Source of the DNA: Hyphomicrobiales bacterium
GTDB lineage: Bacteria > Pseudomonadota > Alphaproteobacteria > Rhizobiales > Rhizobiaceae
DNA length: 64,000 nt
Assembly (NCBI GenBank): GCA_900466005.1
Contig: UEGQ01000004.1
Location: 310,001-374,000 of the forward strand
Direction of reading: 5' to 3'
The translations under genes were made by a program, and so were the position numbers. Shown piece by piece: positions 17,962 to 27,405 of this stretch (its first letter is position 1; the number at the start of each line of letters is the position of its first letter). Under the pieces are notes generated by a model that was given only the letters and a program-made list of their open reading frames with translations, made no database searches and was not told where the DNA came from.

Positions 17962-18786
17962 TCACATGACGAGCAGGCGCAGACCTGCCGCCAGCAGGCC
18001 GATCCCCGCCACCCGCGAGAGCAGGCGCCCCGCCGGCATGAGCTTTTCCGCGAGGGCGAAGACGGCGAGCGCAGCGATCCACACGACATTCATCACGCCG
18101 CCGACGAAGAGGAGAGCCATCAGCGCCCAGCAGCAGCCGAGGCAATAGACCCCGTGCGTGGCGCCCATCTTGAAGGCTCCGGTCGCGCCGCGGCGAAAGC
18201 CGCCGAAACGCTGAATGAACAGCAGGGGCGACTGGCATTGTGAAAGGCAGGCGTGCTTCAGCGGCAGCCACTGGTAAATCCCGGCTGCGACCAGAATCAC
18301 GCCGCCCAGAACGTTGTTCGTGCTCGCCATGTCCGGACTGAGCAGTGTCAGCCGTTCCAGCGCCCATTGGGCCGTCGTTGCCGCGAGAGCAAACCCGCCC
18401 CACACAGCCAGGTATCCGGCCGCGAACCAACCGGTTGCGGCAAAGGGCTTGGCAGACGCGGCGGCCATCCTGCCCGTGCGTGCGTAGATGAGAATCATCG
18501 GCGCCGCCGACGGCGTCATCATGCCGATCATCATCACCGTCCACATGACGAACATCAAAACGAAATCGCCGGCCGTCCACGCCTGCTGCGCGGGCGCCAT
18601 CGCCATCTCGAAGCCGTTCGAGATCATGCGATAGCCCATCATGTCCATGCCGCCCATGGTCATGCCCGCAGCAAGCCGCAGGATATAGGCCCATGCAAGC
18701 ACGGTAAGGGCCGCGATGGACGTTGCGACGATCAGTCCATCGCGCCGCAGCACGGCCTTGAGTGGTGTATCCGTCACCGTGTTCAA
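17962..18786 (-). CDS. DUF2182 predicted metal-binding integral membrane protein
   Basis: 274 residues, six or seven hydrophobic helices. The N-terminal part is Met-rich (GMTMGGMDMMGYRM, then FVMWTVMMIGMMTPS). The C-terminal half has Cys clusters (HACLSQCQSP and VYCLGCCWALM). These are DUF2182 hallmarks and fit soft-metal binding such as copper. The start is TTG at 18786, overlapping the stop of the upstream DUF1326 gene as TTGA, so it should be translated by coupling. DUF1326 and DUF2182 are often neighbours; no biochemical function is established to my knowledge. Placement beside a copper-peptide operon supports, but does not prove, a metal role. Confidence 0.85.
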   Translation of the reverse strand: MNTVTDTPLKAVLRRDGLIVATSIAALTVLAWAYILRLAAGMTMGGMDMMGYRMISNGFEMAMAPAQQAWTAGDFVLMFVMWTVMMIGMMTPSAAPMILIYARTGRMAAASAKPFAATGWFAAGYLAVWGGFALAATTAQWALERLTLLSPDMASTNNVLGGVILVAAGIYQWLPLKHACLSQCQSPLLFIQRFGGFRRGATGAFKMGATHGVYCLGCCWALMALLFVGGVMNVVWIAALAVFALAEKLMPAGRLLSRVAGIGLLAAGLRLLVM

Positions 18787-19418
18787 TGGACGACACCGCT
18801 TTCGGTCATGTTCAACCGCGAGAAGTGCGCGTGCGAGTCATTCAGCGAAAGCGCCAGAGGTCCCTTTGTCTCGCCCCAGCCTCGCCCAACCTCGCACACA
18901 TCGTATTCGAAGCCCTGCGGCAGGTTGATCCGCGCACGATGCGCGTCACCGGTGACAGGGTTGCGGATCGGTTCTCCGCGCGCCTCGACCCAGCCCGGAA
19001 CGGCCACCCGCGCGGTGCGACCGTCGACGTCGATCTCGAAATCGATCTTTGCGAAGACCGGTTCGTGGACCTTTTCAAAAGTCGCCGAAAAGACCTGGAA
19101 AAAGGTGGCGCCGGGCTCGGTATCCAGTCCGCTCATGATGCGCAACAGCGATTCGCGCTGTTCGGGCGATGCACGCTCGTCGACGATCGGCACCACCTGC
19201 CCTCTGCCCTCATGAATGGCGCCGGGCCAGGAGGCGATGATGCCTATCGTCAGTCCGCCGAGCTTCGTATCCCCGTGATATCCCTCTTCGATATCGACGA
19301 AGCCGACAGCGTCACAGCCGCCTTTGGTGGGACGAGCATTGAACTGGCACGGACACCCGTAGTCACAGTTGCAGTGGATGAATTCGCGACCTTTGATGGC
19401 CCATTTTGTCTCGGTCAT
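18783..19418 (-). CDS. DUF1326 protein with N-terminal Cys cluster
   Basis: 211 residues. ATG 19418 was chosen for AAAAGGAGGAGACA directly upstream. An extension to 19610 would add 64 residues without family resemblance. The N-terminal motif FIHCNCDYGCPCQF (four Cys) followed by GGCDAVGFVDIEEGYHGD is the DUF1326 signature. No signal peptide or membrane helix. Its four-base overlap with the DUF2182 gene marks a two-gene operon. The compact CxCxxxCxC arrangement suggests metal binding or redox chemistry; the function is unknown. Confidence 0.83.
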   Translation of the reverse strand: MTETKWAIKGREFIHCNCDYGCPCQFNARPTKGGCDAVGFVDIEEGYHGDTKLGGLTIGIIASWPGAIHEGRGQVVPIVDERASPEQRESLLRIMSGLDTEPGATFFQVFSATFEKVHEPVFAKIDFEIDVDGRTARVAVPGWVEARGEPIRNPVTGDAHRARINLPQGFEYDVCEVGRGWGETKGPLALSLNDSHAHFSRLNMTESGVVH

Positions 19419-19767
19419 TGTCTCCTCCTTTTCTCGGTTTACATGTCCTGGCGGACCGCTCCCCTGGCGGTATGGTGTATGACGTTGAGCTGGCCATATG
19501 TGTCCTTCAGATCCAAGAGGATCGGATCGGACGCTGGTTCGTGGATCGTGCTCGACAGGACGCGCAACACGCTCCCACGCTGGTTGGCAGGTTTTTGCCG
19601 TAAACAACAAGTCTACACCTTTCGCGGTGGTCGCAGAAGTCGCCCGAAAGCATTATCTAATATATGCTGCAATTGACTTCATGCTGCCGGCGCGCCGCCG
19701 TACCTGCTCCTGATCGGCGTGCGCAATCCTGACTGCTTCCACCCTCCGGAACCGGAAGCGTCGAACG
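19419..19767. other. 349-bp intergenic region
   Basis: Lies between the start of the DUF1326 gene and the end of the DUF982 gene, both on the minus strand, so it should hold the DUF1326 promoter. The segment around 19650-19680 is AT-rich. No SigF-type GTAAC-N16-CG element, EcfG box or open frame with a ribosome site was found. Confidence 0.4.
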
Positions 19768-20064
19768 TCACCAGCGATGTGGCGCTGCGACCGTCCCGCA
19801 CCGCCGCTCGGGCTTGCCGGGAACGAGCATTCCGGCCTCACGGGCCGCCGTCATGAAGGAGCAGCGCGCGAGGCCCGCCAGTTGCTCCGTCTCGAGCGAC
19901 TGGCCGCACCAGAGCACGGCGCGGCGATAGGCAGCGCCATGCCGCGTCGGCCATTCGGATTCGAGGAAGTCGAGCGCATCGTAGGGGTGGCGAAAACTTC
20001 GCGTCAGCCCGCACTGCATTCTGATTTCGACGGGCTTCGTCCAGTAGAGATCGTAGATGCTCAT
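19768..20064 (-). CDS. DUF982 family small protein
   Basis: 98 residues. ATG 20064 has CGGAGGACACG before it. The sequence follows the DUF982 pattern common and amplified in Rhizobiaceae: WTKPVEIRMQCGLTRSF, then DALDFLESEWPTRHGAAYRRAVLWC, then a helical end FMTAAREAGM. No signal peptide. Function unknown. The gene is followed by intergenic DNA rather than an obvious partner. Confidence 0.8.
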   Translation of the reverse strand: MSIYDLYWTKPVEIRMQCGLTRSFRHPYDALDFLESEWPTRHGAAYRRAVLWCGQSLETEQLAGLARCSFMTAAREAGMLVPGKPERRCGTVAAPHRW

Positions 20065-20166
20065 CGTGTCCTCCGGTTCGCGAGGACTGTCGTGGAGGCA
20101 AAGGCGAGTCGTCGCTTTGACCGCGATCAAACGCAAGCGCTCCTGCAAAAGACGTCAGGCGGACTG

Positions 20167-21009
20167 TCAGGACTCGAAGGCCGGCGTTTCGGGGATTTTG
20201 GCGCGCTCTGCGTCACGCCGCCGCAACCAGTCGGCAGTCGCGCGGCCCGCCTCGGAGGCCGCCTCGTGAATCGATCGACCGAGCAGCAGATAGTGCAGGA
20301 GCGCGCCACTGAAGCTGTCGCCGGCGCCGATGGTATCGGCAGTCGTCACCGCGTCCGTCAGGCGGACTTCGGTCGTCTGCCGCCCGTCGTGAATGGTGAT
20401 GCTGTTCGGGCCGTCGGTCAGCAGCAGATTGGTCAGCCGATCGCCGGCAATCGCCCGCGCCCGCTCCCAGACCTCGTTAAGGCGCTCGCCCGGGAAATCG
20501 GCAACGGAGCCGACCATGACGTCCGCGGGACGCGGCGTCACTGAACGCAGCGGAAACTGCGACACGACGAGCGGCGCCCGCCCGAGCGTGGTGATCAGGG
20601 CGTCCGGCAGTTGCGTCCCGTTGATGTAGAAGGCGTCCCCCGAGAGCGGTCCGGAGAGTTCGACGGTGCGCGCCGCCTTGTGGATGCTTCCGAGGATCGT
20701 GCGCTCGCCCGCCGGATCGAGCAGGATCTCGGCGAACTCGGTCCTGCCTTCCGTCAAGGTCACATGATCGGTGACGAAGCCGAGTGCCGCGAGCTGCCGC
20801 AGCGCATCGAGGCCATGTGCGTCACGTGCGAGCGAGGCGACCAGCGTCACCCGGTGGCCGAGTTCGATCAGCCGCCGTCCGGTATAGTAGCCGCCGCCTC
20901 CGAGACGCAGGGTGCGGTCGATGAAGCTGATGCGCCCGCCGGGGCGCAACGGCTCGGTGATCCGCCAGATGTGATCGTGGTTCACGTGGCCGACGACGAC
21001 GATGTCCAT
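20167..21009 (-). CDS. PfkB-family carbohydrate kinase linked to thuR
   Basis: 280 residues, ribokinase/PfkB fold. Signature 1 is present as RLGGGGYYTGRRLIELG. Signature 2, with the catalytic Asp, is DTIGAGDSFSGALLHYLLLG. The substrate region at the N terminus (GHVNHDHIWRI) does not tell which sugar is phosphorylated. Its ATG overlaps the thuR stop (TGATG), so regulator and kinase form one transcript divergent from the trehalose-type transporter operon. A plausible job is phosphorylating a sugar released from the imported disaccharide or its keto product; this is inference. Confidence 0.87.
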   Translation of the reverse strand: MDIVVVGHVNHDHIWRITEPLRPGGRISFIDRTLRLGGGGYYTGRRLIELGHRVTLVASLARDAHGLDALRQLAALGFVTDHVTLTEGRTEFAEILLDPAGERTILGSIHKAARTVELSGPLSGDAFYINGTQLPDALITTLGRAPLVVSQFPLRSVTPRPADVMVGSVADFPGERLNEVWERARAIAGDRLTNLLLTDGPNSITIHDGRQTTEVRLTDAVTTADTIGAGDSFSGALLHYLLLGRSIHEAASEAGRATADWLRRRDAERAKIPETPAFES

Positions 21010-22025
21010 CAGGCAGTCCTCGGCCGGGACGATTCCCGCAGGATGAGCTCGACCGGCCAGAGTTCGTGGATGTCGGTCGGATCGCGCCCGCCGAGCATCT
21101 GAAGCAGGAGGTCGGCGACCCGCGTGCCCGCCGCCCGGATCGACGAGCGGGTGGTCGAGAGCGACGGCGACATGTTGTCGGCGGTGAGATAGGGAAAGAC
21201 GTCGTCGTGGGCGATGACGGAGATGTCCTCGCCGGCCCTCAGGTTCAGCGAGCGTGCGGCACGATAGACGCCGAGCGCCGTCATCATCGAGCCGGCGACG
21301 AAGGCGGTCGGGCGCGGTGTCTGCTCGAGTGCGGAACGGGCGAAGCGGAAGCCCACTTCGTCGGTGAAGATGCCGTGCGACACGAGCTTCGGGTCGAAGG
21401 GGATCTCCCGCGCCTCGATCGCCTTGCGGTAGCCGGCGTCGCGGTGGAGCGTGAACGTGAGACCCTCGCGGCCGTTGATCATGGCGATCCGCCGGTGCCC
21501 GAGGTCGAGCAGATGCTCGGTCGCCCGGCGCACGGCGCCCTCGTTGTCGATGTCGAGCCAGGCGTGCGGCACGGTCGTTTCCGACCGGCCATGCACGATG
21601 AAGGGCATCTGCATCTTGTGCAGCAGGGCGATGCGCTCATCCTTCGGCCGCGGCGCGTGGACGATCACCGCGTCGACACGCCGGCTTTCGGCAAGCCGCC
21701 GGAAAACCTGCAGCTCGCTCTGCAGGTCCTGCTCGGCCATCGGCGTCACGAGAATGTCGATGTCCTCGTCGCTCAACCGCTCGGCAATCCCGCTCATGAA
21801 TTCGGTGAACTGGTATTCGCCGGTCTTGCTCATCACCACGCCGATTGCGCCGACCCTGCCGGTGGCGAGCCTGACGGCGTTGATGTTGGGGCGGTAGCCG
21901 AGCCGGGCAGCCTCCTCGATGACGCGGGCGCGGGTCTCCTCGTTCACCTCCGGATAGCCGCCGAGCGCCCGGCTGACGGTGGTCGGCGAAAGCCCTATGT
22001 GTTCGGCAAATTCCTTGAGCTTCAT
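21009..22025 (-). CDS. thuR: LacI-family repressor ThuR
   Basis: 338 residues. ATG 22025 was chosen because the LacI helix-turn-helix begins at once (MKLKEFAEHIGLSPTTVSRA). The upstream extension to 22238 is non-homologous. The periplasmic-binding-protein-like effector domain follows (GAIGVVMSKTGEYQF to the C terminus). Divergently placed from thuEFGKAB, as in Sinorhizobium meliloti where ThuR controls trehalose/maltose/sucrose uptake. Likely operators are AAAGCG-containing sites at 22324-22333 and near 22141-22150. The 1-nt-overlapping PfkB gene downstream is an addition to the pattern I know from S. meliloti. Confidence 0.88.
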   Translation of the reverse strand: MKLKEFAEHIGLSPTTVSRALGGYPEVNEETRARVIEEAARLGYRPNINAVRLATGRVGAIGVVMSKTGEYQFTEFMSGIAERLSDEDIDILVTPMAEQDLQSELQVFRRLAESRRVDAVIVHAPRPKDERIALLHKMQMPFIVHGRSETTVPHAWLDIDNEGAVRRATEHLLDLGHRRIAMINGREGLTFTLHRDAGYRKAIEAREIPFDPKLVSHGIFTDEVGFRFARSALEQTPRPTAFVAGSMMTALGVYRAARSLNLRAGEDISVIAHDDVFPYLTADNMSPSLSTTRSSIRAAGTRVADLLLQMLGGRDPTDIHELWPVELILRESSRPRTA

Positions 22026-22386
22026 TCTGCGGCGGGTTCCTCCGGAGACATCGCGTCGGCGCCGCTCGCATCGGCGTCCGTCAAAGGGCTTATCCCACGC
22101 TCCCGCGGCCCCACGCAAGATGGCGGCAACACGGAATCGAAAGCGGTTACAAAAACCCATACAAACAGATGGGGCAAGACTTCTGTATCGGATCGAACAT
22201 GAACGACGTCCTGCTCCCCCGAACGAGTAACTATCCATAAAATCAATTGGTTAACATTCAAATGCAGCGATAGCGCTCCCCTCGTTTGACTCCCGTCAGG
22301 TTTTTTGCCACAGTCGCGAAACCAAAGCGCTTTCAATTTCATTGGAATGCAGCCTTGGATTCTGGTTTTTCTGGGAGGAGAGACGC
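22026..22386. promoter_or_regulatory. thuR-thuE divergent control region with LacI-type operators
   Basis: 361 bp. A perfect palindrome AAAGCGCTTT at 22324-22333 has the central CG typical of LacI-family operators and lies 53 bp before thuE. A related half-palindromic AAAGCGGTTA at 22141-22150 lies nearer thuR. Together they could allow ThuR to repress both directions. The thuE ribosome site is GGGAGGAG just before 22387. Confidence 0.6.
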
Positions 22387-23646
22387 ATGAAGAAGCTGTT
22401 GGGTGCCGCCATGGTCGCTGCCATGGCCTTGTTTGGTTCCGCACAGGCGGCCGAGATTTCGATGGCCGCGAATTCCACGGGCAAGAATCTCGATTTCCTG
22501 CGCACGCTGTTCGGGGAGTTCGAAAAGCAGACCGGCCACAAGGTCACGCTGGTGACCATGCCGCCGTCGAGTACGGAACAGTTCGCGCAGTACCGGCTCT
22601 GGCTCGCCGCCGGCAATTCCGACGTCGACGTCTACCAGACCGACGTTATCTGGGCGCCGCAGCTCGCTGACCAGTTCATCGACCTCAAGCAGGCGGCGAG
22701 CGACGTCGTCGACCAGTTCTTCCCCTCGATCATCGCCTCGCAGACCGTCGACGACCGTCTCGTCGCCATGCCGATGTTCACCGACGCACCGGCACTCTAC
22801 TATCGCAAGGACCTGCTGGAAAAATACGGCAAGGCCGTTCCGAAGACCTGGGAGGAGCTCGCCGCCACCGCGAAGGAAATCCAGGACAAGGAACGTGAGG
22901 CGGGCCAAAAGGACATGTGGGGCTTCGTTTTCCAGGCGAACGCCTATGAGGGCCTGACCTGCGACGCGCTCGAATGGATCAAGTCCTCCGGCGGCGGCCA
23001 GATCGTCGAGCCGGACGGAACGATTTCCGTCAACAACGAGAAGGCGGCCGCCGCCCTCGAACGGGCGAAGTCGTGGATCGGCACCATCGCGCCGCCCGGC
23101 GTTCTCTCCTACCAGGAGGAAGAGTCCCGTGGCGTTTGGCAGACCGGCAACGCGGTCTTCATGCGCAACTGGCCCTACGCCTACGCCCTCGGCAACGGCG
23201 ACGACAGCGCGGTGAAGGGCAAGTTCGACGTTGCCCCGCTGCCGGTGGCAGCCGTCGGCGACAAGCCCTCCTCCACCCTCGGCGGTTGGAATCTCGCCGT
23301 TTCCAAGTATTCCGAGGAGCAGGAGGCGGCGATTGCGCTCGTCAAGTTCCTGACCTCGGCGGAGACGCAGAAACGCCGCGCCATCGAGAACTCCAATCTG
23401 CCGACCCTGCAGGCACTTTACGACGACCCGGACATCGCCGCGGCCCAGCCCTTCATGCCGCGCTGGAAGCCGATCTTCCAGGATGCCGTGCCGCGGCCGT
23501 CGGCAGTCACCAAGGTGAAGTACAACGAAGTCTCCTCGCGGTTCTGGAGCGCGGTCCACAACACCTTGTCGGGATCGGGTTCGGCGGCTGAAAATCTCGA
23601 ATTGCTCGAGATCGAACTGACGGAACTGAAGGGCAGTTCCTGGTGA
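22387..23646 (+). CDS. thuE: Trehalose/maltose-type ABC transporter substrate-binding protein ThuE
   Basis: 419 residues. ATG 22387 was chosen for the upstream GGGAGGAG and because a Sec signal peptide follows directly (MKKLLGAAMVAAMALFGSAQAA, cleavage near 22). Family 1 extracellular solute-binding protein fold: early FGEFEKQTGHKVTLVTMP, middle YRKDLLEKYGKAVPKTWEEL, late ALVKFLTSAETQKRRA. Captures disaccharide in the periplasm for ThuFG. A G+C-rich hairpin separates it from thuF, probably allowing higher binding-protein expression. The exact substrate (trehalose, maltose, sucrose, or palatinose-type sugars) is inferred from synteny. Confidence 0.9.
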   Translation: MKKLLGAAMVAAMALFGSAQAAEISMAANSTGKNLDFLRTLFGEFEKQTGHKVTLVTMPPSSTEQFAQYRLWLAAGNSDVDVYQTDVIWAPQLADQFIDLKQAASDVVDQFFPSIIASQTVDDRLVAMPMFTDAPALYYRKDLLEKYGKAVPKTWEELAATAKEIQDKEREAGQKDMWGFVFQANAYEGLTCDALEWIKSSGGGQIVEPDGTISVNNEKAAAALERAKSWIGTIAPPGVLSYQEEESRGVWQTGNAVFMRNWPYAYALGNGDDSAVKGKFDVAPLPVAAVGDKPSSTLGGWNLAVSKYSEEQEAAIALVKFLTSAETQKRRAIENSNLPTLQALYDDPDIAAAQPFMPRWKPIFQDAVPRPSAVTKVKYNEVSSRFWSAVHNTLSGSGSAAENLELLEIELTELKGSSW

Positions 23647-23652
23647 TCCGCG

Positions 23653-23681
23653 GGCCGGGCGGCCGTCCCCGCCGCCCGGCC
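23653..23681 (+). repeat. Strong stem-loop between thuE and thuF
   Basis: Perfect 11-bp arms 23653-23663 (GGCCGGGCGGC) and 23671-23681 with a 7-nt loop. No T-run follows. Similar in place and strength to the hairpin between smoE and smoF, suggesting a 3'-end stabiliser or partial attenuator that favours the binding-protein mRNA. Confidence 0.7.
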
Positions 23682-23709
23682 TGACTTTGGCTGTTCCCGA
23701 GGATCGCTC

Positions 23710-24696
23710 ATGACCAATCTCACGCTCGACCGCCCTGCGCTGCATCGACCGGCCAAGGCTGCCGCCGGTTCCGATCTCAGCGCCCAGCGCATCCGTTCCG
23801 CATGGACCTTTCTTGCGCCGACGCTTCTGGTGCTTGCCCTCGTCGCCGGCTGGCCGCTGATCCGGACCATTTCCTTCAGCTTCACCAACGCCACCCTCAC
23901 CAATCTCGGCGCCGCGGAATTCATCGGCTTCGACAATTATCTGAGCTGGATCACCCTGAAGAGCGGCCGCACCGTCTATCGCGGACTGCTCGTCGATCCC
24001 GCCTGGTGGGGTGCCGTCTGGAACACGCTGCGCTTCACGCTGATCTCCGTCACCGTCGAGACGATGCTCGGCCTCGTCGTCGCTCTCGTTCTCAATGCGC
24101 GCTTTCCGGGACGCGGCATCGTCCGCGCGGCCATTCTCATTCCCTGGGCCATCCCGACGATCGTCTCGGCGAAGATGTGGGCCTGGATGCTCAACGACCA
24201 GTTCGGCATTCTCAACGAGATCTTCCTGAGCCTCGGCCTGATCAGCCAGAAGATCGCCTGGACCGCCGATCCGCAGACGGCCATGACCGCGGTGCTGATC
24301 GTCGACGTCTGGAAGACGACGCCGTTCATGGCGCTCCTGATCCTCGCCGGCCTGCAGATGGTGCCTCAGGACATTTACGAGGCGGCGAAGATCGACGGCG
24401 TCCACCCGCTCAAGGTCTTCTGGCGGATCACGCTGCCGCTCATCCGTCCGGCGCTGATGGTTGCCGTCATCTTCCGGATGCTCGACGCGATGCGGGTCTT
24501 CGACCTCATCTACGTGCTGACGCCGAACAACGCCCGCACCAAGACCATGTCGGTCATGGCGCGCGAGAACCTCTTCGAGTTCGACAAGTTCGCCTACGGT
24601 GCGGCCGCCTCGACCATGCTCTTCCTGATCATCGCGACGATCACCGTGCTCTACATCCGCTTCGGTCGCGTCAATCTGTCGGGAGGTGAGCGCTGA
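23710..24696 (+). CDS. thuF: ABC transporter permease ThuF (MalF-like)
   Basis: 328 residues, about six membrane helices, with the inner-membrane-permease EAA loop in the last third (IYEAAKIDGVHPLKVFWRITLPLIRP). The cytoplasmic N terminus is about 40 residues, longer than in the partner ThuG. Stop overlaps the thuG start by 1 nt. Forms the membrane channel with ThuG, energised by ThuK. Confidence 0.92.
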   Translation: MTNLTLDRPALHRPAKAAAGSDLSAQRIRSAWTFLAPTLLVLALVAGWPLIRTISFSFTNATLTNLGAAEFIGFDNYLSWITLKSGRTVYRGLLVDPAWWGAVWNTLRFTLISVTVETMLGLVVALVLNARFPGRGIVRAAILIPWAIPTIVSAKMWAWMLNDQFGILNEIFLSLGLISQKIAWTADPQTAMTAVLIVDVWKTTPFMALLILAGLQMVPQDIYEAAKIDGVHPLKVFWRITLPLIRPALMVAVIFRMLDAMRVFDLIYVLTPNNARTKTMSVMARENLFEFDKFAYGAAASTMLFLIIATITVLYIRFGRVNLSGGER

Positions 24697-25523
24697 TGCC
24701 CATGATCGTCCGGCAATCCGCCTTCTACCTTCTCGTCACCGTCATCGTCGTGGTCGCGGTCTTTCCGTTCTACTACGCCGTCATCACCAGCCTCAAACCC
24801 GGCAGCGCGCTCTTCGACGTCAGCTACTGGCCGCGATCCGTCACGTTTTCCAACTATGTCGCCGTGCTGTCGCGGGGAACATTCCCGCGCAATCTCGGCA
24901 ACTCGCTGCTGATCTCGACGCTGGTGGTGATGATCTCGCTGCTGCTCGCCATCACCGCGGCCTACGCGCTTGCAAGGGTCCGGTTCCGCGGGCGCGGCCT
25001 GCTGCTGCTGACCATCCTCAGCGTTTCGATGTTCCCGCAGATCGCCGTGCTCGCCGGTCTCTTCGAGCTCATTCGCTGGTTCGGGGTATTCAACACGCCG
25101 ATCGCGCTCATCTTCTCCTACATGATCTTCACCCTGCCCTTCACGGTCTGGGTGCTCACCACCTTCATGCGAGAACTGCCGATCGAGATCGAGGAGGCGG
25201 CGATCGTCGACGGCGCCTCGTCATGGGTGATCGTCAGCCAAGTCTTCATGCCGCTGATGTGGCCGGCCCTCGTCACCACCGGCCTTCTCGCCTTCATCGC
25301 GGCCTGGAACGAATTCCTGTTCGCATTGACCTTCACCTCGTCCGACAGCCAGCGCACCGTACCGGTCGCCATTGCGATGCTGTCGGGCGACAGCCAGTTC
25401 GAAATACCCTGGGGCACCATCATGGCCGCCTCGGTCATCGTCACCCTGCCGCTGGTCGTGCTCGTGCTGATCTTCCAGCGGCGGATCATTTCCGGCCTCA
25501 CCGCCGGCGGCGTCAAGGGATAG
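24696..25523 (+). CDS. thuG: ABC transporter permease ThuG (MalG-like)
   Basis: 275 residues, six predicted membrane helices, N-terminal AVFPFYYAVITSLKPGS typical of MalG-like permeases, EAA loop EIEEAAIVDGASSWVIVSQV. TGATG overlap with thuF; thuK starts 11 bp after its stop with TAGGAGGAAG between. Pairs with ThuF to form the translocation pore. Confidence 0.92.
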   Translation: MPMIVRQSAFYLLVTVIVVVAVFPFYYAVITSLKPGSALFDVSYWPRSVTFSNYVAVLSRGTFPRNLGNSLLISTLVVMISLLLAITAAYALARVRFRGRGLLLLTILSVSMFPQIAVLAGLFELIRWFGVFNTPIALIFSYMIFTLPFTVWVLTTFMRELPIEIEEAAIVDGASSWVIVSQVFMPLMWPALVTTGLLAFIAAWNEFLFALTFTSSDSQRTVPVAIAMLSGDSQFEIPWGTIMAASVIVTLPLVVLVLIFQRRIISGLTAGGVKG

Positions 25524-25534
25524 GAGGAAGACCC

Positions 25535-26560
25535 ATGGCCCACATCCAGCTTACCGATGTTCGCAAATCCTTCGGCGCACTCGAAGTGATCAAGGGCGTC
25601 GACATGGAGGTCCGCTCCGGCGAATTCATGGTTTTCGTCGGCCCCTCCGGTTGCGGCAAGTCCACACTGCTTCGCCTGATCGCGGGGCTGGAGGACATCA
25701 CCTCCGGCACGCTTGCCTTCGACGGCGAAACGATGAATCGCCTGCCGCCGGCCAGACGCGGCATCGCCATGGTCTTCCAGTCCTACGCGCTCTATCCGCA
25801 CATGACCGTGTTCGACAACATGGCCTTCGGCATGAAGCTCGCCGGCCAGGACAAGGCCGAGCGCGACCGGAGGGTGCGCGAAGCCGCCGAGATGCTCCAG
25901 CTCACCCCCTATCTCGAGCGATTGCCGCGCCAGCTTTCCGGCGGTCAGCGCCAGCGCGTGGCGATCGGCCGGGCGATCGTGCGCGATCCCCGCGTCTTCC
26001 TGTTCGACGAACCGCTGTCGAACCTCGACGCCGCCCTGCGCGTAGCAACCCGTCTTGAAATCGCAAAGCTCCATCGCAGCATGCACGGCACGACGATGAT
26101 CTACGTCACCCACGACCAGGTGGAGGCGATGACGCTCGCCGATCGCATCTGCGTACTGCGCGACGGCATCGTCGAGCAGATCGGCACGCCGCTCGAACTG
26201 TACGAGAGGCCGAACTCGCTCTTCGTCGCCGGCTTCATCGGCTCACCGCAGATGAACTTCCTCTCTGGTTCGTTCTCGGAAGACTTCCGCGCTCACACGA
26301 TCGGCATCCGCGCGGAGCACATGTCGCTCGTTGGTGAAGGTCGCTGGCGGGGATCGGTCGTCCATTCGGAGATGCTTGGGTCCGACAGCTACGTCTATGT
26401 CGATATCGGCGCGGCCGAGCCGCTGGTCGTACGACAGGAGGGCACCGTCACCCCGAAGCCGGGCGAGACCGTCGCCATAGCACCGCAGGAGAGCGAGTTG
26501 CACCGGTTCGACGCGAACGGTCGCGCGCTCCACCGCGCCCTCATGAAAGGCGCAGCCTAA
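25535..26560 (+). CDS. thuK: ABC transporter ATP-binding protein ThuK (MalK-like)
   Basis: 341 residues. Walker [11 protein letters not shown] loop [10 protein letters not shown], signature LSGGQRQR, Walker [13 protein letters not shown] and the switch His in [11 protein letters not shown] are all intact. The C-terminal ~110 residues form the TOBE/regulatory domain of MalK-type proteins ([12 protein letters not shown]). Start chosen at ATG 25535 behind AGGAGG; earlier starts would run through thuG in another frame. Powers ThuFG. It is closely similar to SmoK encoded 10 kb downstream. Confidence 0.93.
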   Translation: MAHIQLTDVRKSFGALEVIKGVDMEVRSGEFMVFVGPSGCGKSTLLRLIAGLEDITSGTLAFDGETMNRLPPARRGIAMVFQSYALYPHMTVFDNMAFGMKLAGQDKAERDRRVREAAEMLQLTPYLERLPRQLSGGQRQRVAIGRAIVRDPRVFLFDEPLSNLDAALRVATRLEIAKLHRSMHGTTMIYVTHDQVEAMTLADRICVLRDGIVEQIGTPLELYERPNSLFVAGFIGSPQMNFLSGSFSEDFRAHTIGIRAEHMSLVGEGRWRGSVVHSEMLGSDSYVYVDIGAAEPLVVRQEGTVTPKPGETVAIAPQESELHRFDANGRALHRALMKGAA

Positions 26561-26619
26561 GCGCCGTGGACAAGATTGCGGAGCGCCACGGCGGTGTTCC
26601 GGAAACAAGGAGAAGTCAC

Positions 26620-27405
26620 GTGACGATCAGGACAGTTGTCTGGGGAGAGAATATCCATGAGCGCGTCAACGAGGTGGTGCGCGCCATCTACCCGGACGGA
26701 ATGCATACGACCATTGCCGCGGCGCTGAACGCGGACGACGCGATCACCGCGTCCACGGCAACCCTGCAGGAACCGGAACACGGGCTCACCGAAGCGCGGC
26801 TCAGGGAAACCGACGTGCTCGTCTGGTGGGGTCACAAGGATCACGGTGCGGTGGAGGACGAAGTGGTCGAGCGCGTCGCCAGGCGCGTATGGGAAGGCAT
26901 GGGCCTCATCGTCCTGCATTCCGGCCATTTCTCGAAACCGTTCAAGCGGCTGATGGGCACGCCCTGCGCCCTGAAATGGCGCGAGGCAGGCGAGCGCGAA
27001 CGCGTCTGGACGGTCAATCCGGGCCACCCGATCGCCGCCGGCGTTCCGGAAAACTTCGTGCTGGAGAACGAGGAGATGTACGGCGAGTTCTTCTCCGTGC
27101 CGGAGCCGCTGGAAACGGTGTTCATCTCATGGTTCGCCGGCGGCGAGGTCTTCCGCTCGGGCCTCACCTGGCGGCGAGGCGCCGGCAACATCTTCTACTT
27201 CCGGCCCGGTCACGAAACCTACCCCACCTATCACGACGCGACGGTGCAGAAGGTGATTCAAAACGCCGTCCGCTGGGCCTACAATCCGCAGCCTGCGTTC
27301 GCCGGTATCCATGAGGCGCCGAACGTGCCGGTCGACAAGGCGCTCGAACCGATCACCGAACGCGGCCCGAGGCTCCACAAGGCCGGCGAGGAAGGATACC
27401 GCTGA
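26620..27405 (+). CDS. thuA: ThuA trehalose-utilisation protein (disaccharide 3-keto pathway)
   Basis: 261 residues from GTG 26620, preceded by AAGGAG. This length equals that of the S. meliloti ThuA. An ATG at 26566 would add 18 unrelated residues. ThuA family, glutamine-amidotransferase-like flavodoxin fold: [46 protein letters not shown]. In rhizobia ThuA works with ThuB in oxidative handling of trehalose and related disaccharides via 3-keto intermediates. Stop overlaps the thuB start (TGATG). Confidence 0.9.
   Translation: MTIRTVVWGENIHERVNEVVRAIYPDGMHTTIAAALNADDAITASTATLQEPEHGLTEARLRETDVLVWWGHKDHGAVEDEVVERVARRVWEGMGLIVLHSGHFSKPFKRLMGTPCALKWREAGERERVWTVNPGHPIAAGVPENFVLENEEMYGEFFSVPEPLETVFISWFAGGEVFRSGLTWRRGAGNIFYFRPGHETYPTYHDATVQKVIQNAVRWAYNPQPAFAGIHEAPNVPVDKALEPITERGPRLHKAGEEGYR

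Noticed and set aside
22339-24405. 688-codon minus-strand open frame opposite thuE and thuF
   Set aside because: Shadow of two clear transporter genes; composition is Arg/Gly/Asp-rich without domains.
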